Assembly: GCF_000472865.1 (NCBI RefSeq)
Contig: NZ_AXAP01000039.1
Span: forward strand, 1 to 64,000
Source: Bradyrhizobium elkanii WSM2783
GTDB taxonomy: Bacteria > Pseudomonadota > Alphaproteobacteria > Rhizobiales > Xanthobacteraceae
Direction of reading: 5' to 3'
DNA: 64,000 bases
Positions 28,020 to 34,865 of the stretch are shown here, piece after piece; positions within the stretch are counted from its first letter, which is position 1, and every line of letters starts with the position of its first letter. Below the pieces are notes generated by a model. The model did not search any database and was not told where the DNA came from. It saw only the letters and a program-made list of their open reading frames with translations. Both the position numbers and the translations under genes were made by a program.

Positions 28020-28722
28020 GGCTCGGTCATATGGCACTTCCGCCGCGCGGGTCGAGGGCCGGATTGCGACCCTCGTGCACTTAACTGTGTTGATTGTGGC
28101 CTTGATGACGGTGGCTATGGCAACGGCACAGGGACAATCGGCCGGGGCGCCCAAACCGATCAAGATGGTGGTATTGGGCGATTCCTTGAGCGCCGGGCTC
28201 GGTCTTCCGGCCAATGCCGCGTTCCCCACGAAACTGAAAAAGGCTTTGGAGACCAAGGGGATAAGGGTCGATATGATCAATGCCGGGGTGTCCGGCGATA
28301 CCGCCTCCAGCGGCCGCGAGCGGCTCGATTGGTCGGTGCCCGAGGGAACCGACGCCGTCATTCTCGAACTCGGAGCCAACGACGGGCTGCGCGGCACCGA
28401 TCCTGCGGTGACCCGTGCCGCTCTCTCCGACATTCTGTCGCGGCTGAAGGCGCGCGGCATAGCGGTGCTCATCTGCGGCATGCTTGCGCCGCCCAACTAC
28501 GGAAGCGACTATGCGGCGCGCTTCAATGCGATCTATCCGGAGCTTTCGAAATCCTTCGGCGTGCCGCTTTACCCGTTCTTTCTTGAAGGTGTCGCGGCCG
28601 ACGCCAAGCTCAACCAGGCCGACGGCATGCATCCGACCGCCGACGGCATCGACATCATCGTAAAAAATATGCTGCCCACGGTGGAGGCATTTGTTGGCAC
28701 GATCTCTGGGCAACGGAGTTGA
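28006..28722 (+). CDS. tesA: Periplasmic GDSL esterase/thioesterase I (TesA)
   Basis: An SGNH hydrolase of about 238 residues acting on acyl esters, acyl-CoA and lysophospholipids. Block I VVLGDSLSAGLGLP, block II NAGVSGDTASSG, block III ELGANDGLRG and block V DGMHPTADG give the Ser, Gly, Asn and Asp-His set. An N-terminal membrane or signal segment (about residues 20-40) precedes. ATG 28006 has AGAGG upstream; 28018 is possible. It overlaps the divergent ATPase gene by 14 bases. Confidence 0.93.
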   Translation: MRLSMARSYGTSAARVEGRIATLVHLTVLIVALMTVAMATAQGQSAGAPKPIKMVVLGDSLSAGLGLPANAAFPTKLKKALETKGIRVDMINAGVSGDTASSGRERLDWSVPEGTDAVILELGANDGLRGTDPAVTRAALSDILSRLKARGIAVLICGMLAPPNYGSDYAARFNAIYPELSKSFGVPLYPFFLEGVAADAKLNQADGMHPTADGIDIIVKNMLPTVEAFVGTISGQRS

Positions 28723-28820
28723 AAAGCAGGCAGTGGACAAGCCTGGCTTGCGGTTTTTCCGTAGGTTTACGAGCTGTTAATGTCGCATGCTTCGCAGAGT
28801 CATATAAGTCGGCTAGAAAT

Positions 28821-28834
28821 AATCACCGGTGATT
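28821..28834. promoter_or_regulatory. 14-bp perfect palindrome upstream of thpR
   Basis: AATCACCGGTGATT lies about 63 bases before the thpR start in an otherwise featureless 170-base spacer. It has the form of an operator, but no regulator can be named. Confidence 0.3.
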
Positions 28835-28896
28835 CGCTGCCGGGCTATTCTCAGCGAGGGCTCTTCGAGCTCACGCTCTGCATCGAGGATCTTGCG

Positions 28897-29433
28897 ATGC
28901 CGCGTCTGTTCACTGGACTGGAAATCCCGGCCGAGATCGGCCAGACCCTTTCCGGCTTGCGTGGCGGCCTTCCAGGCGCACGCTGGATCGATCCCGAAAA
29001 TTATCACGTCACCTTGCGCTTCATCGGCGATATCGACGGCGCCTCTGCCAACGAGATCGCGTCGATGCTGCTGCGGATCAACCGCAAGCCGTTCGAGGTC
29101 AAGCTGCAGGGGCTGTCGAGCTTTGGCGGACGCAAGCCGCGCGCCGTGGTTGCCTCCGTCGAGCCGAGCAAGCCGTTGATCGACCTGCAGGCCGAGCTTG
29201 AGCGGTTGATGCAGCGGATCGGGCTCGATCCGGAAGGGCGCAAATTCACGCCGCATGTCACGCTGGCGCGGTTGCATGACGCTTCGAGCCAGGACGTCGC
29301 CGACTATCTTTCGGTGCGCGGCTACTTCCCGAGCCGCACCTTCCTGGCTTCGCGCTTCGTGCTGTTCTCCTCGCGCGCCTCCACCGGCGGCGGACCCTAT
29401 GTGGTCGAGGATTCATACGCGCTGAGCGCGTGA
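28897..29433 (+). CDS. thpR: RNA 2',3'-cyclic phosphodiesterase
   Basis: A 2H phosphoesterase of 178 residues. The two catalytic HxT motifs are HVTLRFIGD (about residue 40) and HVTLARL (about 130). The start MPRLFTGLEIP with GAGG upstream is typical. It opens 2',3'-cyclic phosphate RNA ends. An open frame extends 39 codons upstream without similarity. Confidence 0.93.
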   Translation: MPRLFTGLEIPAEIGQTLSGLRGGLPGARWIDPENYHVTLRFIGDIDGASANEIASMLLRINRKPFEVKLQGLSSFGGRKPRAVVASVEPSKPLIDLQAELERLMQRIGLDPEGRKFTPHVTLARLHDASSQDVADYLSVRGYFPSRTFLASRFVLFSSRASTGGGPYVVEDSYALSA

Positions 29434-29569
29434 GCGCCGGTCAGGGCGTAGATGGCGACGTGGGGATTCCTCCGGGCCAACCACCGGGGCATGACCGCCG
29501 TTAGAATTTGTCATAGCCCCGGCGTCATTCACGGCTTGCAATTTTTCGTCCCATAGGGCCGAAAGGGGC

Positions 29570-30757
29570 ATGCTCTCCACCTCGCCGAGTTCCTTCCGCG
29601 CGCATTATCAGGCTCTCGTTGACTCCGGGGCGATCGAAGCCGATCCGGAGCAGGCTCGCGTCGCCGACGCTTTCGGCTCGCTCGAGGACCGCCTTGCAAG
29701 CTATAAGCCCTCGCGCAAGCAGGGCCTGTTCGGCCGGCTGTTCGGCGGCGACAAGAACGAGCCGCCGCACGGGCTGTACGTCCATGGCGAGGTCGGCCGC
29801 GGCAAGACCATGCTGATGGACCTGTTCTTCCAGCAGTGTCCGATCGAGCACAAGCGCCGCGCCCATTTTCACGAATTCATGGCCGAGGCGCACGAGCGGA
29901 TCTACGGCTACCGGCAGCAGATCGCGCGCGGCGAGATCGCCGATGCCGACGTGATCGCGCTCACCGCGCAGGCGATCTTCGATGAGGCCTGGCTGCTCTG
30001 CTTCGACGAATTCCACGTCACCGACATCGCGGATGCGATGATCCTGGGGCGGCTGTTCGCCAAACTGTTCGAGTTCGGCACCGTCGTGGTCGCGACCTCC
30101 AACGTCGCGCCGGAAGATCTCTACAAAGGCGGCCTCAACCGCGCGCTGTTCCTGCCCTTCATCGCGCAGATCTCTGAGCATATGGACGTGCTGCGGCTCG
30201 ATGCGCGCACCGATTTCCGTCTGGAAAAACTTGCCGGCGGGAAGATGTGGCTGGTGCCGGCCGATGAGGAGGCGGAGGCCGCGCTGAATACGGCCTGGGC
30301 CAGGATGACCGGCAATGCGCCCTGCAAGCCGCGCGACATTCCGATCAAGGGTCGCATCCTGCAGGTGCCCTGCTCGTCGCATGGCGTGGCGCGTTTCAGC
30401 TTTGCCGAGATTTGCGAGAGGCCATTGGCTGCCTCCGACTATCTGAGACTCGCGCACGATTATCACACCATTCTGATCGATCGGATCCCGGTGATGGATC
30501 TGGCCGATCGGAACGCTGCCAAGCGCTTCATCTCGCTGATTGATACGCTCTATGACAATGCCGTGAAACTGATGGCCTCTGCCCAAGCCAACCCGGTGTC
30601 GCTTTACCTCGCGACCGAAGGTGTCGAGGCCAACGAATTCAAGCGCACGTCCTCGCGCCTGATCGAAATGAGCTCGGCCTCCTATCTGGCGCTTCCGCAC
30701 GGGAAGCGAAAGGATTCCACGGCCAGCGGCTCGAGCACGGGACTGGTGGAGACTTAA
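29570..30757 (+). CDS. zapE: Cell division ATPase ZapE (AFG1-like)
   Basis: A 395-residue AAA-type ATPase with Walker A HGEVGRGKTMLMDLFF (about residue 80) and Walker B LLCFDEFHVTDIADAM (about 142). It also has the family motifs RRAHFHEFM and TSNVAPEDLY. It modulates Z-ring stability in bacteria; homologues in mitochondria aid turnover of respiratory subunits. It stands alone upstream of mdh, separated by a palindromic repeat. Confidence 0.95.
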   Translation: MLSTSPSSFRAHYQALVDSGAIEADPEQARVADAFGSLEDRLASYKPSRKQGLFGRLFGGDKNEPPHGLYVHGEVGRGKTMLMDLFFQQCPIEHKRRAHFHEFMAEAHERIYGYRQQIARGEIADADVIALTAQAIFDEAWLLCFDEFHVTDIADAMILGRLFAKLFEFGTVVVATSNVAPEDLYKGGLNRALFLPFIAQISEHMDVLRLDARTDFRLEKLAGGKMWLVPADEEAEAALNTAWARMTGNAPCKPRDIPIKGRILQVPCSSHGVARFSFAEICERPLAASDYLRLAHDYHTILIDRIPVMDLADRNAAKRFISLIDTLYDNAVKLMASAQANPVSLYLATEGVEANEFKRTSSRLIEMSSASYLALPHGKRKDSTASGSSTGLVET

Positions 30758-30769
30758 GTGCGTCACCCA

Positions 30770-30860
30770 GTCGTTCCGGGGTGTCGCGCAGCGATGAACC
30801 TGGAAGCTCGAATCATAATCTCCAGATCCGGGCTCGCGCTGACGCGCGCCCCGGAATGAC
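30770..30860. repeat. Palindromic repeat (CGTTCCGGGG type)
   Basis: Arms TCGTTCCGGGGTG and GCGCCCCGGAATGAC, inner arms around ATCCGGG. It is located between zapE and the mdh promoter region. Confidence 0.7.
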
Positions 30861-30925
30861 AGGCAACGCTGGTATGCCTGCGATCAGGATGCGGAGCCGG
30901 CCCGACAATTGGGCATGGCCGCGAC

Positions 30926-30954
30926 TTGAATGGATCATTCGAAAGGGATAACCA
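30926..30954 (+). promoter_or_regulatory. Candidate sigma-70 promoter of mdh
   Basis: TTGAAT and TAACCA separated by 17 bases, about 50 bases upstream of the mdh start. The -35 is good and the -10 mediocre. Confidence 0.35.
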
Positions 30955-31007
30955 GCGATCCGATCTGCTATCCATCCTCCTCTTTGTGCTCAAAGGACAG
31001 ATTTCCC

Positions 31008-31976
31008 ATGGCGCGCGACAAGATTGCTTTGATTGGCTCCGGCCAGATCGGCGGAACGCTGGCTCACATGATCGGCCTGAAAGAGCTTGGCGACGTCGTG
31101 CTGTTCGACATCGCCGAGGGCGTGCCGCAGGGCAAGGCGCTTGATATCGCGCAGTCCTCGCCGGTCGACGGCTTCGATTCCAAGCTGGCCGGCGCCAATT
31201 CCTACGAGGCGCTCGATGGCGCCAAGGTCTGCATTGTCACCGCCGGCGTGCCGCGCAAGCCCGGCATGAGCCGCGACGATCTCCTGAGCATCAATCTGAA
31301 AGTGATGGAGCAGGTCGGCGCCGGCATCAAGAAGTATGCCCCCGACGCCTTCGTCATCTGCATCACCAATCCGCTCGACGCCATGGTCTGGGCGCTGCAG
31401 AAGGCCTCCGGCATGCCGAGCAAGAAGGTCGTCGGCATGGCTGGCGTGCTCGATTCGGCGCGCTTCCGCTATTTCCTCGCCGACGAGTTCAACGTCAGTG
31501 TTGAGGACGTCACCGCCTTCGTGCTTGGCGGTCATGGCGACACCATGGTGCCGCTGACGCGCTACTCCACGGTCGCAGGCATCCCGCTGCCCGATCTGGT
31601 CAAGATGGGCTGGACCTCGCAGGCGCGCATCGACGAGATCGTCGACCGCACCCGCAATGGCGGCGCCGAGATCGTCAACCTCCTGAAGACCGGTTCGGCC
31701 TTCTATGCGCCGGCGGCATCCGCGATCGCGATGGCCGAGAGCTATCTGAAGGACAAGAAGCGCGTGCTGCCTTGCGCCGCCTACCTCAACGGGGAATACG
31801 GCGTGAAGGATATGTATGTCGGCGTGCCCGTGGTGATCGGCTCCAAGGGCGTCGAGCGCGTGGTCGAGATCGAGCTGGCCGGCAAGGACCGCGAGGCGTT
31901 CGACAAGTCGGTTGGCGCGGTGCAGGGTCTGGTCGACGCCTGCAAGAAGATCGCGCCCGATCTGCTCGGTCATTGA
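31008..31976 (+). CDS. mdh: Malate dehydrogenase (NAD-dependent)
   Basis: A 322-residue TCA enzyme of the LDH-like type common in alphaproteobacteria. It has the NAD-binding IALIGSGQIGGTLAHM at the start, substrate-binding GVPRKPGMSRDDLL (about residue 80), and catalytic His in VLGGHGDTMVPL (about 175). AAAGGA precedes the ATG. It heads the operon running through lpdA, although a strong palindrome lies after its stop. Confidence 0.98.
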   Translation: MARDKIALIGSGQIGGTLAHMIGLKELGDVVLFDIAEGVPQGKALDIAQSSPVDGFDSKLAGANSYEALDGAKVCIVTAGVPRKPGMSRDDLLSINLKVMEQVGAGIKKYAPDAFVICITNPLDAMVWALQKASGMPSKKVVGMAGVLDSARFRYFLADEFNVSVEDVTAFVLGGHGDTMVPLTRYSTVAGIPLPDLVKMGWTSQARIDEIVDRTRNGGAEIVNLLKTGSAFYAPAASAIAMAESYLKDKKRVLPCAAYLNGEYGVKDMYVGVPVVIGSKGVERVVEIELAGKDREAFDKSVGAVQGLVDACKKIAPDLLGH

Positions 31977-31987
31977 TTTCGTTCAGT

Positions 31988-32011
31988 TTTCGGCCCCGAT
32001 CGGGGCCGAAA
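31988..32011 (+). terminator. 24-bp perfect palindrome after mdh
   Basis: TTTCGGCCCC and GGGGCCGAAA flank GATC. It lies 12 bases behind the mdh stop with only a short T-run, so it may reduce rather than abolish read-through into sucC. Confidence 0.55.
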
Positions 32012-32025
32012 GCGTTTCTGGGTTG

Positions 32026-32068
32026 CAGTTCTTTTGGTATGTGGTATGCCAACTACCAAGGTGAACTG
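32026..32068 (+). other. Interrupted hairpin in the sucC leader
   Basis: CAGTTC/GAACTG (32026-32031 with 32063-32068) and TTGGTA/TACCAA (32034-32039 with 32054-32059) nest with small internal loops. It is located 38 bases before the sucC start. Confidence 0.45.
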
Positions 32069-32105
32069 TAGAACTTCGCCGTAGAGGGTTTTGGGGAGCG
32101 TCCCG

Positions 32106-33302
32106 ATGAATATCCACGAATATCAGGCCAAGGCATTGCTGCACGACTTCGGCGTGCCGATCTCGCGCGGCGTACCCGTGCTGAAGCCTGAGGATGCTGA
32201 GGTGGCGGCCAAGACGCTTCCCGGCCCGATCTGGGTGGTGAAGAGCCAGATCCACGCCGGCGGCCGCGGCAAAGGCAAGTTCAAGGAGGCCTCCGCCGGC
32301 GACAAGGGCGGCGTCCGCATCGCCAAGTCGGTGGCCGAGGTTGCTGCGTTCGCCAAGCAGATGCTCGGCGCGACGCTCGTGACGGTGCAGACCGGGGCGC
32401 ATGGCAAGCAGGTCAACCGCCTCTACATCGAGGAAGGCTCCGAGATCGACAAGGAGTTCTATCTCTCGATCCTGGTCAGCCGCGAGACCTCTGAGGTCTC
32501 GTTCGTGGTTTCGACCGAAGGCGGCGTCAACATCGAGGACGTCGCGCACTCGACCCCGGAGAAGATCATTACCTTCTCGGTCGATCCGGCCACCGGCATC
32601 ATGCCGCATCACGGCCGCACCGTCGCGAAGGCGCTGAACCTTTCCGGCGATCTCGCCAAGCAGGCGGAAAAGCTCGTAAGCCAGCTTTATGCCGCGTTCA
32701 CCGCCAAGGACATGGCGATGCTGGAGATCAATCCGCTCGTCGTCACCAAGCAGGGGCAGCTCCGCGTGCTCGACGCCAAGGTGTCCTTCGACGATAACGC
32801 CATGTTCCGCCATCCCGACGTCGCGGCGCTGCGCGACGAGACCGAGGAGGATGCCAAGGAGATCGAGGCGTCGAAATACGACCTCAACTATGTTGCGCTC
32901 GACGGCACCATCGGCTGCATGGTCAACGGCGCTGGGCTTGCCATGGCGACCATGGACATCATCAAGCTCTATGGCATGGAGCCCGCGAACTTCCTCGACG
33001 TCGGCGGCGGTGCTAGTGTCGACAAGGTGGCCGCAGCGTTCAAGATCATCACCGCGGACCCCAATGTGAAGGGCATCCTGGTCAACATCTTCGGCGGCAT
33101 CATGAAATGCGATGTGATTGCCGAGGGTGTCGTCGCTGCGGTCAAGCAGGTCGGCCTGAAGGTGCCGTTGGTGGTGCGGCTCGAAGGCACCAATGTCGAG
33201 CAGGGCAAGAAGATCATCAACAATAGCGGTCTCAATGTCCTGCCCGCTGACAATCTCGATGACGCCGCGCAGAAAATCGTGAATGCCGTCAAGGGAGGCT
33301 AG
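32106..33302 (+). CDS. sucC: Succinyl-CoA synthetase beta subunit
   Basis: An ATP-grasp subunit (398 residues) with MNIHEYQAKALLHDFGVPI at the start, nucleotide-binding KSQIHAGGRGKGKFK (about residue 45), MLEINPLVV (about 205) and GGGASVDKVAAAFKI (about 300). It couples succinyl-CoA cleavage to nucleoside triphosphate synthesis with SucD. GGGGAG precedes the ATG. The next gene begins two bases after its stop and is not sucD. Confidence 0.98.
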   Translation: MNIHEYQAKALLHDFGVPISRGVPVLKPEDAEVAAKTLPGPIWVVKSQIHAGGRGKGKFKEASAGDKGGVRIAKSVAEVAAFAKQMLGATLVTVQTGAHGKQVNRLYIEEGSEIDKEFYLSILVSRETSEVSFVVSTEGGVNIEDVAHSTPEKIITFSVDPATGIMPHHGRTVAKALNLSGDLAKQAEKLVSQLYAAFTAKDMAMLEINPLVVTKQGQLRVLDAKVSFDDNAMFRHPDVAALRDETEEDAKEIEASKYDLNYVALDGTIGCMVNGAGLAMATMDIIKLYGMEPANFLDVGGGASVDKVAAAFKIITADPNVKGILVNIFGGIMKCDVIAEGVVAAVKQVGLKVPLVVRLEGTNVEQGKKIINNSGLNVLPADNLDDAAQKIVNAVKGG

Positions 33303-33304
33303 CA

Positions 33305-33784
33305 ATGGCTCAGGACCATCTCGCCGCACCGTCACCGCTTCCGGAGCACAAGAAGCTCGGAGTCTTCGCGGGTGAATGGGCCGGCGAGGAGGTGGTCTAC
33401 CCGTCGCGCTGGAACCCGGGCGGTCCCGCCACCTCGCATGTGGTGGCGCGCATCGATCTCAACGGCTTCTACCTGATCCAGGACTCGCGGCAGACGCGCG
33501 ATGGCCAGGAGATATTCGCTACCCATGCCCTGTTCACCTATGACCGTGACGACCGGCTCTACAAATTGTTCTGGCACGATTCGCTCGGCTACTACCCGCC
33601 GTCGCCCGCGTCCGGAAGCTGGGTCGGCAAGACGCTGACGCTCGTGCGCGGCTCGCTGCGCGGCAACGCGCGTCACCTCTACGAGGTCGTCGACGACGAC
33701 AGCTACACCATGAAGATCCAGTTCTCGCCCGACGCGGAAGGATGGGCAGACGTGCTCACCGGCGTGTATCGGCGTGTCCACTAA
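33305..33784 (+). CDS. DUF1579-like protein embedded between sucC and sucD
   Basis: A 159-residue soluble protein with HKKLGVFAGEWAGEEVVYPSRW at the start. It then has alternating strands (ARIDLNGFYLIQDSRQ, HALFTYDRDDRLYKLFWHDS, SYTMKIQFSPD) suggestive of the lipocalin/calycin-like DUF1579 beta-barrel. It begins two bases after sucC with an overlapping ribosome site (GGAGGCTAGCA), so it is certainly co-translated with the operon. The function is unknown; the context suggests a link to succinyl-CoA synthetase, but that is inference. Confidence 0.8.
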   Translation: MAQDHLAAPSPLPEHKKLGVFAGEWAGEEVVYPSRWNPGGPATSHVVARIDLNGFYLIQDSRQTRDGQEIFATHALFTYDRDDRLYKLFWHDSLGYYPPSPASGSWVGKTLTLVRGSLRGNARHLYEVVDDDSYTMKIQFSPDAEGWADVLTGVYRRVH

Positions 33785-33844
33785 GCCTGATCCGGCTCAA
33801 ACAACTAAACCTGTCACCGGCGTTTCGCGAAAGCATCTGAAGAC

Positions 33845-34729
33845 ATGTCCATCCTGATCGACAACAACACCAAGGTCATCTGCCAGGGTTTCACCGGCAA
33901 GAACGGCACTTTCCATTCGGAAGCGGCGATTGCCTACGGAACCAAGATGGTCGGCGGCACGTCGCCCGGCAAAGGCGGCTCGACCCATCTCGGCCTGCCG
34001 GTGTTCGACACCGTGCGCGAGGCGCGCGAGAAGACCGGCGCCGATGCGTCGGTGATCTATGTGCCGCCGCCGGGCGCGGCGGACGCGATCTGCGAGGCGA
34101 TCGATGCGGAGATCCCGCTGATCGTCTGCATCACCGAGGGCATCCCGGTGCTCGACATGGTGCGCGTCAAGCGCTCGCTGTCAGGCTCGAAGTCGCGGCT
34201 GATCGGGCCGAACTGCCCGGGCGTCATGACCGCCGGCGAGTGCAAGATCGGGATCATGCCGGCCAACATCTTCCGGCCCGGCAGCGTCGGGATCGTTTCG
34301 CGCTCGGGCACGTTGACGTACGAGGCCGTGTTCCAGACCTCGCAGGAGGGGCTCGGCCAGACCACGGCTGTCGGCATCGGCGGCGACCCGGTCAAGGGCA
34401 CCGAATTCATCGATGTACTGGAAATGTTCCTGAAGGACGACGCTACCAAGTCGATCATCATGATCGGCGAGATTGGCGGCTCGGCCGAGGAGGATGCCGC
34501 CCAGTTCATCAAGGACGAGGCCAAGCGGGGCCGCAAGAAGCCGATGGTCGGCTTCATCGCCGGCGTTACCGCCCCTCCCGGCCGCCGCATGGGTCATGCC
34601 GGTGCGATCATCTCCGGCGGCAAGGGCGACGCCGGTTCCAAGACCGCGGCCATGGAAGCGGCCGGAATCACCGTTTCTCCGTCACCCGCACGCCTCGGGC
34701 ATACCCTTGCCGAGAAATTGAAGTCTTGA
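33845..34729 (+). CDS. sucD: Succinyl-CoA synthetase alpha subunit
   Basis: 294 residues. CoA-binding fold at the N-terminus (VICQGFTGKNGTFHSEAAI), LIGPNCPGVMTAGECKIG (about residue 120) and the phosphohistidine loop GHAGAIISGGKGDAGSKTAAM (about 250). It partners with SucC, from which it is separated by the DUF1579 gene. Confidence 0.98.
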   Translation: MSILIDNNTKVICQGFTGKNGTFHSEAAIAYGTKMVGGTSPGKGGSTHLGLPVFDTVREAREKTGADASVIYVPPPGAADAICEAIDAEIPLIVCITEGIPVLDMVRVKRSLSGSKSRLIGPNCPGVMTAGECKIGIMPANIFRPGSVGIVSRSGTLTYEAVFQTSQEGLGQTTAVGIGGDPVKGTEFIDVLEMFLKDDATKSIIMIGEIGGSAEEDAAQFIKDEAKRGRKKPMVGFIAGVTAPPGRRMGHAGAIISGGKGDAGSKTAAMEAAGITVSPSPARLGHTLAEKLKS

Positions 34730-34759
34730 TTCAGTCCTTGGTTCTTTTCGGCGCGAAGT

Positions 34760-34816
34760 TTAGGATTAAATAGGGTAAACCATCCTAATCTCAGCCAGCC
34801 GGCCTTCCGGGCCGGC
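34760..34816 (+). other. Two inverted repeats in the sucA leader
   Basis: TTAGGAT (34760-34766) faces ATCCTAA (34782-34788), followed by a GCCGGCC/GGCCGGC hairpin (34798-34804 with 34810-34816). They fill the sucD-sucA spacer and might be an operator plus an attenuating hairpin. Confidence 0.35.
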
Positions 34817-34865
34817 GGCTTGCGCCGTCACTTGCGCGCGAACCGAAAATCACCAGGACGCTATC

